From Virgisporangium aliadipatigenens (GTDB lineage: Bacteria; Actinomycetota; Actinomycetes; Mycobacteriales; Micromonosporaceae), in NCBI RefSeq assembly GCF_016863615.1, contig NZ_BOPF01000017.1, positions 1 through 64,000 of the forward strand: a DNA stretch of 64,000 bases. The letters run 5' to 3'. How positions within the stretch are numbered: position 1 is the first letter of the stretch; every line of letters begins with the position of its first letter. Below are positions 56,854 to 64,000 of the stretch, piece after piece. Under the pieces are notes generated by a model. The model was given only the letters and a program-made list of their open reading frames with translations, was not told the origin of the DNA and made no database searches. The position numbers and the translations under genes were made by a program.

Positions 56854-58443
56854 GTGTCGATCGAGGACTGGTTCCTGACGGACGAGCAGCGCGGTAACCC
56901 CGCCACGTCCATACCCGCCTGGCTGGACGGCAACCGCGTCGAGCCGTTGATTCACGGCGCCGACTACTTCAGCAGGCTCGTGGACGAGGTGGAAGCGCTC
57001 GGTCCCGGCGATCACCTGTTCTTCACGGACTGGCGGGGCGATCCGGACCAGTTGCTGCGCGAGGACGGGCCGACGGTCGTCGAGCTGTTCCGGGCGGCGG
57101 CCAAACGCGGGGTGGTGGTGCGGGGGCTGTTCTGGCGTTCGCATCTGGACATCGGGCAGTTCTCCCAGGAGGAGAATCGCGAGGTCGCCGAGAACATCGA
57201 GGCCGTGGGCGGGGAGGCGGTGCTCGACCAGCGGGTGCGCCGGCGCGGTTCGCATCACCAGAAGCTCGTGGTGCTGCGGCATCTGGACAATCCGGCGCGG
57301 GACGTGGCGTACGCGGGCGGGATCGACCTGTGTTACAGCCGCCGGGACGACGGGCGCCATCTCGGCGATCCGCAGGCCGTGCCGATGTCCAAGCACTATG
57401 GAGAGCATCCCCCGTGGCACGACGTTCAGGTCGAGATCCGGGGTCCGGCCGTCGGGGCGCTCGATCACTCCTTTCGGGAACGGTGGAACGACCGGACGCC
57501 GCTCACCGTCAAGCGCCCGTTCGCGTTCCTGCACGACAAGGTGCGCGGGGCCAACCTGGATCCGGATCCGCTGCCGCCCCCGCCGCCCGACCCGCCGGAG
57601 TGCGGGCCGCACGCCGTTCAGGTGCTGCGTACGTACCCCGCGGTGAAGCCGGCCTATCCGTTCGCGCCGCGCGGGGAGCGTTCCATCGCGCGCGGCTACT
57701 CGAAGGCGGTCAAGCGGGCGCGGCGGCTGATCTACCTCGAGGATCAGTACATGTGGTCCTCGGACGTGGCCCGGTTGTTCGCGCGGGCGCTCAGGACCAA
57801 CCCGGAGCTGCACCTGGTGGTCGTGGTGCCGCGCCACCCCGACGTGGACGGCGCACTGGCGCTTCCGCCGAACATCGTCGGCCGTCAGCAGGCGCTCGCC
57901 CTGTGCCGCAAGGCGGGCGGCGAGCGGGTGCACGTGTTCGACGTGGAGAACGAGCAGGGCACGCCGGTGTATGTGCACGCCAAGGTCTGCATCGTCGACG
58001 ACGTGTGGGCAAGCGTGGGCAGCGACAACTTCAACCGGCGTTCGTGGACGCACGACAGTGAGCTCTCCTGCGCGGTGCTCGACGGGACCCGCGACCCGCG
58101 GGAGCCGGTCGATCCGGCGGGCACCGGGGAGGGCGCCCGGGTCTACGCCCGCGAACTGCGCCTGCGGCTGTGGCGCGAGCACCTCGACCGGCCGATGGAC
58201 GGCAGCGCGGACGACGACCTGATCGACCCGTCGAAGGCGGTCGAGGCGATCGCGGCGTCGGCCGACCGCCTGGACCAGTGGTACGCCGGTGGCAAGGTCG
58301 GCCCGCGCCCGCCCGGACGGCTGCGCTGGCACCGCCCCGAACGCCTGCACGTCTTCTCGAAGCTGTGGGCGGTTCCGCTGTACCGGGTCGTATACGACCC
58401 CGACGGGCGGCCGCTGCGTAAGAGACTGGCCAAGCGATGGTGA
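56854..58443 (+). CDS. Phospholipase D-like protein, copy 1
   Basis: 529 residues with two HKD half-sites. The second is complete: H375-x-K377-x4-D382 (HAKVCIVDD). The first has H135-Q-K137, but R142 where the Asp should be (HQKLVVLR). DHLFFTDWRGDPD and GGIDLCYSRRDD are well conserved with the neighbouring copy. No signal peptide. It probably cleaves or transfers phosphodiesters, substrate unknown. It overlaps copy 2 by seven bases. Confidence 0.9.
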   Translation: MSIEDWFLTDEQRGNPATSIPAWLDGNRVEPLIHGADYFSRLVDEVEALGPGDHLFFTDWRGDPDQLLREDGPTVVELFRAAAKRGVVVRGLFWRSHLDIGQFSQEENREVAENIEAVGGEAVLDQRVRRRGSHHQKLVVLRHLDNPARDVAYAGGIDLCYSRRDDGRHLGDPQAVPMSKHYGEHPPWHDVQVEIRGPAVGALDHSFRERWNDRTPLTVKRPFAFLHDKVRGANLDPDPLPPPPPDPPECGPHAVQVLRTYPAVKPAYPFAPRGERSIARGYSKAVKRARRLIYLEDQYMWSSDVARLFARALRTNPELHLVVVVPRHPDVDGALALPPNIVGRQQALALCRKAGGERVHVFDVENEQGTPVYVHAKVCIVDDVWASVGSDNFNRRSWTHDSELSCAVLDGTRDPREPVDPAGTGEGARVYARELRLRLWREHLDRPMDGSADDDLIDPSKAVEAIAASADRLDQWYAGGKVGPRPPGRLRWHRPERLHVFSKLWAVPLYRVVYDPDGRPLRKRLAKRW

Positions 58444-60050
58444 GCGGAGACGACAGTGTGCGCCGGGCCGAGGTAGACCTCACGGAGTGGTTCCTGGCGG
58501 CCGACGAGCGGGACAACCCGGACACGGCGCTGCCGCTGTGGACCACCGGCAACCGGGCCACGCCGCTGGTGCACGGCGCCACGTACTTCGACCGCCTGGT
58601 GGAAGAGGTGGAGGCCCTGGAGGAGGGCGATCACCTCTTCTTCACCGACTGGCGGGGCGATCCCGACGAACGGCTGCGCGACGAGGGCCCCACCGTGGCC
58701 GAACTCTTCGGCGCCGCGGCCCGGCGCGGGGTCGTCGTCAAGGGCCTGATGTGGCGTTCGCACCTGGACAGGTTCCAGTACAGCGAGGAGGAGAACAGGC
58801 ACCTGGGCGAGGAGGTGGCGCAGGCCGGCGGCGAGGTGCTGCTGGACCAGCGGGTCCGGCGGGGCGGCTCGCACCATCAGAAGCTGGTCGTGCTGCGCCA
58901 TCCGAACGCGCCGGAGCGGGACGTGGCGTTCGTCGGCGGGATCGACCTGTGCCACAGCCGCCGCGACGACGCCGCGCACGGGGGCGACCGCCAGGCCGTG
59001 AACATGTCGCCGCGCTACGGCGAGCACCCGCCGTGGCACGACGTTCAGCTGGAGCTGCGGGGGCCGGTCGTGGGTGCGCTCGACACCGTCTTCCGGGAAC
59101 GCTGGACCGACCCGACGCCGTTGGACCATCACAGCCCGGTGGCCTGGGCCAGGGACAAGCTGGACGGGGCGGACCTGCGGCCGGACCCGCTGCCCGAGCA
59201 GCCGGACGCGCCGCCGGAGTGCGGGCCGCACGCCGTTCAGGTGTTGCGCACGTATCCGGCGATCAAGCCGGGGTACCCGTTCGCGCCGGTGGGGGAGCGG
59301 TCGATCGCCCGGGGCTACACCAAGGCGGTCAACCGCGCCCGGCGGCTGATCTACCTGGAGGACCAGTACCTGTGGTCCCGTTCGGTGGCGCGGCTGTTCG
59401 CGCGGGCGCTGCGCGCCAACCCGGACCTGCACCTGGTGGCGGTGGTGCCGCGCTACCCCGACGTCGACGGCGGGATGGCCCTTCCGCCCAACCTGATCGG
59501 CCGGCAGGAGGCGATCGCCCTGTGCCGCAAGGCCGGCGGCGACCGGGTGCACGTGTTCGACGTGGAGAACCACGCCGGCACGCCGGTGTACGTGCACGCG
59601 AAGGTGTGCGTGGTCGACGACGTGTGGGCCAGTGTGGGCAGCGACAACTTCAACCGCCGTTCGTGGAGCCACGACAGTGAGCTCTCCTGCGCGGTGCTGG
59701 ACGGCGAACTCGACGGTCGAGCGCCGGACGATCCCGGTGGGCGAGGGGACGGGGCGCGCCGGTATCCCCGAAATCTTCGTCTTGCCCTGTTGAAGGAGCA
59801 CCTGGACCTCGACGACGACGCCGACCTGGTCGATCCGGAGTCGCTCTTCCGGTGCCTGACCGAGCGGGCGAACGCCCTGGACGCGTGGCACGAGGGCGGG
59901 CGGAAGGGGCCGCGCCCGCCGGGGCGGCTGCGGCATCACCGGCCGGAGCGGCTCCCGCTGCCGACGCGGCTGTGGGCGCTGCCGGCGTACCGGCTGATGT
60001 ACGACCCCGACGGGCGAGCCTGGCGGGACCGGTTCCGGAGGCGCTGGTAG
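58437..60050 (+). CDS. Phospholipase D-like protein, copy 2
   Basis: 537 residues, about the same length as copy 1 and clearly similar throughout. HKD sites: H147-Q-K149 with R154 in place of Asp, and a complete H387-x-K389-x4-D394. ATG 58437 (or GTG 58440) is translationally coupled to copy 1. The two may work as a heterodimer, or copy 2 may have a different substrate. Same Arg replacement in both argues for a family feature rather than decay. Confidence 0.9.
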   Translation: MVSGDDSVRRAEVDLTEWFLAADERDNPDTALPLWTTGNRATPLVHGATYFDRLVEEVEALEEGDHLFFTDWRGDPDERLRDEGPTVAELFGAAARRGVVVKGLMWRSHLDRFQYSEEENRHLGEEVAQAGGEVLLDQRVRRGGSHHQKLVVLRHPNAPERDVAFVGGIDLCHSRRDDAAHGGDRQAVNMSPRYGEHPPWHDVQLELRGPVVGALDTVFRERWTDPTPLDHHSPVAWARDKLDGADLRPDPLPEQPDAPPECGPHAVQVLRTYPAIKPGYPFAPVGERSIARGYTKAVNRARRLIYLEDQYLWSRSVARLFARALRANPDLHLVAVVPRYPDVDGGMALPPNLIGRQEAIALCRKAGGDRVHVFDVENHAGTPVYVHAKVCVVDDVWASVGSDNFNRRSWSHDSELSCAVLDGELDGRAPDDPGGRGDGARRYPRNLRLALLKEHLDLDDDADLVDPESLFRCLTERANALDAWHEGGRKGPRPPGRLRHHRPERLPLPTRLWALPAYRLMYDPDGRAWRDRFRRRW

Positions 60051-60093
60051 CCGCCATTCCCGGAGCGACGCGATGTGACCCAACCCACTTTCG

Positions 60094-60162
60094 ATACGAG
60101 ACCGTTCCGTTTTTACCGGGGAGATCCGTAGAGTCTCCACGTGAAACGGAACCGTCTCGTAT
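60094..60162 (+). promoter_or_regulatory. Paired TetR-type operators before the MFS gene
   Basis: 60094-60113 and 60143-60162 are inverted copies of one 20-bp box with one mismatch. Each core (gagaccgttccgtttt, gaaacggaaccgtctc) is itself an imperfect palindrome. Between them is a small GGAGA/TCTCC hairpin. AT-rich TATTTAAT (60160-60167) is the likely -10 region, immediately beside the second box. The TetR gene downstream is the expected binder. Confidence 0.8.
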
Positions 60163-60181
60163 TTAATTTTGGGGGGAAGGC

Positions 60182-61762
60182 GTGAACGTTCCGGAGAACA
60201 CCGGGCACCCGCGCCGCTGGGCCATCCTCGGGGTCCTCGTGGTGTCCCTGCTCGTCGTGGTGCTCGACAACACCGTGCTCAACACCGCCCTGCGCGTGAT
60301 CGCCGACAAGGAACAGGGCCTCGGCGCCACGCAGGGCGAGCTGGAATGGGCGATCAACTCCTACACCCTGGTCTTCGCGGGCCTGCTCTTCACCGCCGGC
60401 GTCGTCGGCGACCGCATCGGCCGCCGGCTGATGCTGACCGTGGGGCTCGTCGTCTTCGGTGCCGCGTCGCTGGCCTCGGCCTACGCGCAGAGCCCGGAGC
60501 AGCTCATCGCGGCGCGGGCGTTCATGGGGCTCGGCGCCGCCGGCATCATGCCCGCCACGCTCTCGATCATCTCGAACGTCTTCGACCCGCGCGAACGCGC
60601 CCGTGCCATCGGCGCGTGGGCCGGCGCGGTCGGGCTCGGCGCGGCCATCGGACCGCTGGTCGGTGGCGGCCTGCTGGAGAAGTTCTGGTGGGGCTCGGTC
60701 TTCCTGATCAACGTGCCGATCGTGATCGGCGGCGTGGTGGCCGTGACGGTGCTCGTTCCCGAGTCGAAGGACCCGAAGCCCGGGCGCATCGACGTCGGCG
60801 GCGTGCTGCTGTCCATCGTCGGCCTCACCGCGCTCGTGTACGGCATCATCCACGGCGGCGAGCACGGGTTCGACCGGCCGCAGGCGTGGGTGTCGATCGT
60901 GGCCGGCGTGGCGGTGCTCGCGACGTTCGTGTGGATCGAGAGCCGCTCGACGCACCCGTCGCTGGACGTGCGGCTGTTCCGCAACCCGGCCTTCTCGGCG
61001 GCCTCCGCCGCGGTGGGGCTGGCGTTCTTCGCCGTGCTCGGGTCGTTCTTCTTCATCGTGTTCTACCTGCAGCTGGTGCGCGGGCTGTCGCCGCTGGAGA
61101 CGGGCTGGCTGATGGTGCCGTTCGCGGTGGCGCAGCTGATCTTCGCGCCGCGCAGTGCGGCGATGGTGCGCCGCTTCGGGCCGAAGTTCGTCGCCTCGGG
61201 CGGGCTCGCGCTGACGACGCTGGCGCTGGTCGGGTTCACCCTGATCCGGGCCGACACGCCGGTCTGGACGGTCGGGGCGCTCTTCTTCCTGATGGGCGTG
61301 GGCATGGCCAACGTCATGCCGCCGGCCACGGAGTCGATCATGTCGACGCTGCCGCGCGAGAAGGCCGGCGTGGGCTCGGCCGTCAGCAACACCGTGCGCC
61401 AGGTGGGGGGCGCGCTGGGTGTGGCGGTGCTCGGTTCGCTGCTGTCGGCGGCGTACCGCAACGCGATGGACGACCAGGTCGCCGGCCTCCCGGCACCGCT
61501 GGCGAAGGCCGCGAAGGAGTCGCTCGCCGGCACCTACGGCGTGGCCGACGGCCTGGGGGAGCGCGGTGCGGCGCTGATCGCCCCGGCGAACGCGGCGTTC
61601 ATCGACGCGATGCACATGGTGGCGCTGGCCTCGGTGTTCGTCGGCGCGATCTCGGTCGCCGTGGTGCTGGCCTGGATGCCGCGCCGCAGCACGACCGCTC
61701 CGACGCCGACGCAGAAGCGGGAGACACCACAGGAACCCGCGTTGGCCGAGGCCACCGTGTAA
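60182..61762 (+). CDS. MFS drug exporter, DHA2 (EmrB/QacA) family
   Basis: 526 residues, about 14 membrane spans. Typical motifs are LDNTVLNTAL (motif D1), GDRIGRRLM (motif A) and AIGPLVGGGLLE (motif C). It should export drugs or lipophilic cations by proton antiport. GTG 60182 is preceded by GGGGGGAAGG. The TetR gene follows seven bases after the stop, suggesting a self-regulated exporter operon. Confidence 0.93.
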   Translation: MNVPENTGHPRRWAILGVLVVSLLVVVLDNTVLNTALRVIADKEQGLGATQGELEWAINSYTLVFAGLLFTAGVVGDRIGRRLMLTVGLVVFGAASLASAYAQSPEQLIAARAFMGLGAAGIMPATLSIISNVFDPRERARAIGAWAGAVGLGAAIGPLVGGGLLEKFWWGSVFLINVPIVIGGVVAVTVLVPESKDPKPGRIDVGGVLLSIVGLTALVYGIIHGGEHGFDRPQAWVSIVAGVAVLATFVWIESRSTHPSLDVRLFRNPAFSAASAAVGLAFFAVLGSFFFIVFYLQLVRGLSPLETGWLMVPFAVAQLIFAPRSAAMVRRFGPKFVASGGLALTTLALVGFTLIRADTPVWTVGALFFLMGVGMANVMPPATESIMSTLPREKAGVGSAVSNTVRQVGGALGVAVLGSLLSAAYRNAMDDQVAGLPAPLAKAAKESLAGTYGVADGLGERGAALIAPANAAFIDAMHMVALASVFVGAISVAVVLAWMPRRSTTAPTPTQKRETPQEPALAEATV

Positions 61763-61769
61763 CGCCACA

Positions 61770-62393
61770 ATGAATTCCATGACGCCAACCACTGCCGCGG
61801 TCGACCCGGACAAGCGCACCCCGGGCCGGCCGCGCAGTGCGCGCGCCGAGCAGGCCATCATCGACGCCGTTCTCGACCTGATCGCCGAGGACGTCGCCAT
61901 CGAGGCGCTGTCGATCGAGTCCGTCGCGGCGAAGGCCGGCGTCGGCAAGGCCACCATCTACCGGCGCTGGTCCTCGAAGGAGGATCTGATCGTCGACGCG
62001 GCCGCCTCGCTCAAGCTCCCCGTGCCGGACCTGGTCGGGGAGGACGTGCGGGACGACCTGATCGCGCTCCTGACGTCGATGGGGCCGAGCGAATCGGCGA
62101 CGAAGCGCAACCACGTCTTCACCTGCCTCTCCGCGCAGGTGCAGCGCAGCCCCGAGCTGCAGGTGTGGTACCGCAAGGTGATCGAGCCGCGGCGCGAGCG
62201 GGTGCGCGAGGTGCTGCGCCGCGGGATCGCCGAGGGCATGCTCCGCCCGGACCTCGACGTCGAGGTCACGTTGACCGTTCTGTCCGCACCCATGACGGGA
62301 CGTCCGATCGGCGGCCTTCAGACCCAGATCGATCGGGGGGAACTGGCGGAGCGGGTGGTGGACGCCGTACTCGATGGCGCGCGCCGCCGCTGA
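61770..62393 (+). CDS. TetR-family repressor of the MFS exporter
   Basis: 207 residues. N-terminal helix-turn-helix (about 48-78) with SIESVAAKAGVGKATIYRRW; the C-terminal ligand domain resembles TetR_C_16-like groups. ATG 61770 or 61779. Next to the exporter and its paired palindromes, so it probably represses the operon and releases on drug binding. Confidence 0.9.
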   Translation: MNSMTPTTAAVDPDKRTPGRPRSARAEQAIIDAVLDLIAEDVAIEALSIESVAAKAGVGKATIYRRWSSKEDLIVDAAASLKLPVPDLVGEDVRDDLIALLTSMGPSESATKRNHVFTCLSAQVQRSPELQVWYRKVIEPRRERVREVLRRGIAEGMLRPDLDVEVTLTVLSAPMTGRPIGGLQTQIDRGELAERVVDAVLDGARRR

Positions 62394-62465
62394 CCGTTCC
62401 GGCATGTTGGCACACATCGCCGAACAGGCGACAGGAAGCGGACAGGCGGCCCGGTTCAGGGCAGT

Positions 62466-62798
62466 ATGGGGGCTGTGACGGTGGAGCCCGGTACGCAGTT
62501 GGACGTGGACCCGGCCGGAGGCGGGCTGATTCGCCTCCACGGGGAGCTGGACATCCGCACCTGCGTGAAGCTTGAGCAGGTGGTGGGTGTCGCCGTCGAC
62601 GAGGGGCGCCGCGTGGTGCTGGACCTCGCCGAGCTGACGTTCTGTGACTCGACCGGACTCGCCGGACTGGTGCGGCTGCACAAGCGGGCCCAGGCGGCCG
62701 GCGGCGAGCTGGTGCTGCGGGACCCGGTGCCGCGCGTGCAGACCCTGCTCGGGCTGACCGGCCTCGACCGGCTCTTCCCCATCGAGAGCACGGTCTGA
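62466..62798 (+). CDS. STAS-domain anti-sigma factor antagonist
   Basis: 110 residues, full STAS fold. The phosphorylatable serine is S62 in FCDSTGLAGL. Such proteins (SpoIIAA/RsbV type) release a sigma factor by binding its anti-sigma kinase when unphosphorylated. No RsbW-like kinase is in the window. ATG 62466 or GTG 62475. It converges on the NarL regulator with four bases between. Confidence 0.9.
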   Translation: MGAVTVEPGTQLDVDPAGGGLIRLHGELDIRTCVKLEQVVGVAVDEGRRVVLDLAELTFCDSTGLAGLVRLHKRAQAAGGELVLRDPVPRVQTLLGLTGLDRLFPIESTV

Positions 62799-62802
62799 GG
62801 CG

Positions 62803-63453
62803 TTACTCCCCGTCGAGCCCTTGCTCGATGGCGAAGCGCACCAGCTCCACCCGGTTGTGCAGCTGGAGCTTGCCGAGCGTGTTCTGCACGTGGTTCTGCA
62901 CGGTGCGGTGCGACAGCACGAGGCGTTCGGCGATCTGCTTGTAGGAGAGCCCCTTCGCCACCAGCCGCAGCACCTCGGTCTCCCGGGTGGTCAGCTGCGG
63001 CACGTCGGGCGTCGCCGGGGTGCTGGCCAGCCGCCGGTACTCGCCGAGCACGAGGCCCGCGAGCCCGGGCGTGAACACCGCGTCACCGGCCGCCGTGCGC
63101 GCCACCGCGTCGAGGAACTCCGCGGGCGACGCCGACTTCAGCAGGTAGCCGGCCGCGCCGGCCTTCACCGCGTCGAGGACGTCCTGCTGCTCGCCGCTCG
63201 CCGAGAGCATCAGCACGCGGGTGCTCGGGTGCGCGTTGAGCAGGCCGCGGATCACCTCGACGCCGGAGAGGTCGGGCAGCTGCAGGTCGAGCACCACCAC
63301 GTCGGGGCGGGTGGCGGCGGCCAGGCGCACCGCGGCGGCGCCCTCACCCAGGCAGGCGGCGATCTCGTAACCGGCGGCCGCGAGGTCACGGGCGACGCCG
63401 TCGCGCCACATCGGGTGGTCGTCGACGACCATCACGCGGATTGCCTCCCCCAT
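62803..63453 (-). CDS. NarL/FixJ-family response regulator
   Basis: 216 residues from ATG 63453. Receiver with D11-D12 and phosphoacceptor D56 in VVLDLQLPD; C-terminal LuxR-type helix-turn-helix with LTTRETEVLRLVAKGLSYKQ. It follows the kinase gene by 10 bases on the same strand, so the two form a two-component pair. Confidence 0.92.
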   Translation of the reverse strand: MGEAIRVMVVDDHPMWRDGVARDLAAAGYEIAACLGEGAAAVRLAAATRPDVVVLDLQLPDLSGVEVIRGLLNAHPSTRVLMLSASGEQQDVLDAVKAGAAGYLLKSASPAEFLDAVARTAAGDAVFTPGLAGLVLGEYRRLASTPATPDVPQLTTRETEVLRLVAKGLSYKQIAERLVLSHRTVQNHVQNTLGKLQLHNRVELVRFAIEQGLDGE

Positions 63454-63463
63454 GCCGCACACC

Positions 63464-64000
63464 CTAGTTGGTGCGCGGTACGCGGAGTTCGACCTCGGTG
63501 CCCTCACCCGGTTTCGAGTAGATCTCGACGGTGCCGCCCAGGTCGGCGAGGCGTCCCTTGATCGACTGTGCGACCCCGAGCCGGCCCTCCGCCGCCGCGG
63601 CGTCCAACCGGCCGGGCTCGATGCCGGGGCCGTCGTCGCGCACGGTCACGGTCACCGCGTCGGGTTCGTCCTCCACCAGCAGCCAGGCCCGCGCGTCCGG
63701 CCCGCCGTGCTCCCGAACGTTGTCCAGCGCGGCGCCGATCGCGGCGGCCAGGCACTCGGCCGCGGCGGCGGGGAGCAGGACCGGTTCGGCCGGCTCGGCG
63801 AGGGTGACGTGCGGTGCGCCGAAGCGAGCCAGCTCCGCGCGCAGGTCCACCGGGCCGCCGGTCCGGTCGGGCGCCGGCCGGCCGAACGCCACCAGCGCGC
63901 GCAGCGCCGCCTCCTGCTCGCCGGCGAGTCTGCCCAGTTCGGCGGCCTCGCCGCCGATCTCCGCGCCGCGCCGCTGGACCAGGGCCAGCACCTGCAGCAC
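63464..64000 (-). CDS. Sensor histidine kinase, C-terminal part (cut by window end)
   Basis: 178 residues seen; the 5' part lies beyond 64000. The visible region has a helical start, then a HATPase_c domain with AIGAALDNVREHGG (N box), DDGPGIEPGRLD (G1) and GRLGVAQSIKGRLADLGG (G2), typical of NarX/DesK-type kinases that partner NarL-type regulators. Sensor and phosphoacceptor histidine are not visible. Confidence 0.88.
   Translation of the reverse strand: MLQVLALVQRRGAEIGGEAAELGRLAGEQEAALRALVAFGRPAPDRTGGPVDLRAELARFGAPHVTLAEPAEPVLLPAAAAECLAAAIGAALDNVREHGGPDARAWLLVEDEPDAVTVTVRDDGPGIEPGRLDAAAAEGRLGVAQSIKGRLADLGGTVEIYSKPGEGTEVELRVPRTN

Overview
The window reads as chromosomal DNA of a high-GC actinobacterium. 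Coding density is high, start codons are often GTG, stop/start overlaps (ATGA, GTGA) are common, and phosphatidylinositol-mannoside genes (pgsA, patA-like, pimA) are present. Two gene orders I know from Mycobacterium tuberculosis recur here: pdtaR-polA-rpsA-coaE-uvrB (Rv1626 to Rv1633) and thrS-HIT-pgsA-acyltransferase-pimA-pdxS-pdxT-yebC (Rv2614c to Rv2603c). The genes inserted between them (SigE-family sigma factors, an MHYT protein, a VIT/VWA protein, Uma2) fit a Micromonosporales-type genome. That placement is inference and was not tested by a search.

Region by region: (1) 1-2052 holds an unusual tRNA with anticodon CAA, the ANTAR-type response regulator pdtaR and a lipoprotein. (2) 2251-7164 is a complete branched-chain amino acid ABC operon, livKHMGF, meeting an AraC-type regulator tail to tail. 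(3) 8023-11588 carries polA and a methyltransferase. (4) 11811-16794 has a PBP1-like protein whose transpeptidase signatures are lost, divergent from a four-gene ABC exporter (ATPase-permease-ATPase-permease). (5) 16810-24425 has a membrane-anchored Hsp70-like ATPase, a methyltransferase, rpsA, a small membrane protein, coaE and uvrB. (6) 24617-33028 has typA, a GNAT protein with a CocE-type hydrolase, a SRPBCC protein, an MHYT sensor and an ABC pair. (7) 33021-40072 has a LolA-like lipoprotein-sorting homologue, a two-component system and two tandem sigma/beta-propeller pairs. (8) 40089-45164 has a membrane-fused alpha/beta hydrolase, then a MerR regulator and a 979-residue VIT-VWA protein with a collagen-like tract. 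(9) 45471-56034 is thrS, an Ap4A-phosphorylase-like HIT gene, an inverted EF-G2, the PIM genes, the PLP synthase genes and yebC. (10) 56231-64000 holds a Uma2 nuclease-like gene, two tandem phospholipase D genes, an MFS exporter with its TetR regulator, a STAS protein, and a NarL-type regulator with a histidine kinase cut by the window end.

Housekeeping blocks (DNA repair and replication, ribosomal S1, CoA, tRNA charging, PIM lipids, vitamin B6) alternate with envelope, signalling and accessory modules. The most notable non-gene signals are: a 12-bp palindrome TCCAC(A/T)GTGGAC at four coding sites in more than one reading frame; a perfect 20-bp palindrome filling the spacer of the merR promoter, with an 11-bp copy inside merR; paired TetR-type operators before the MFS gene; and a near-identical sigma-2 region shared by two otherwise diverged sigma genes. 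No CRISPR array, insertion sequence, prophage or replication origin was recognised.
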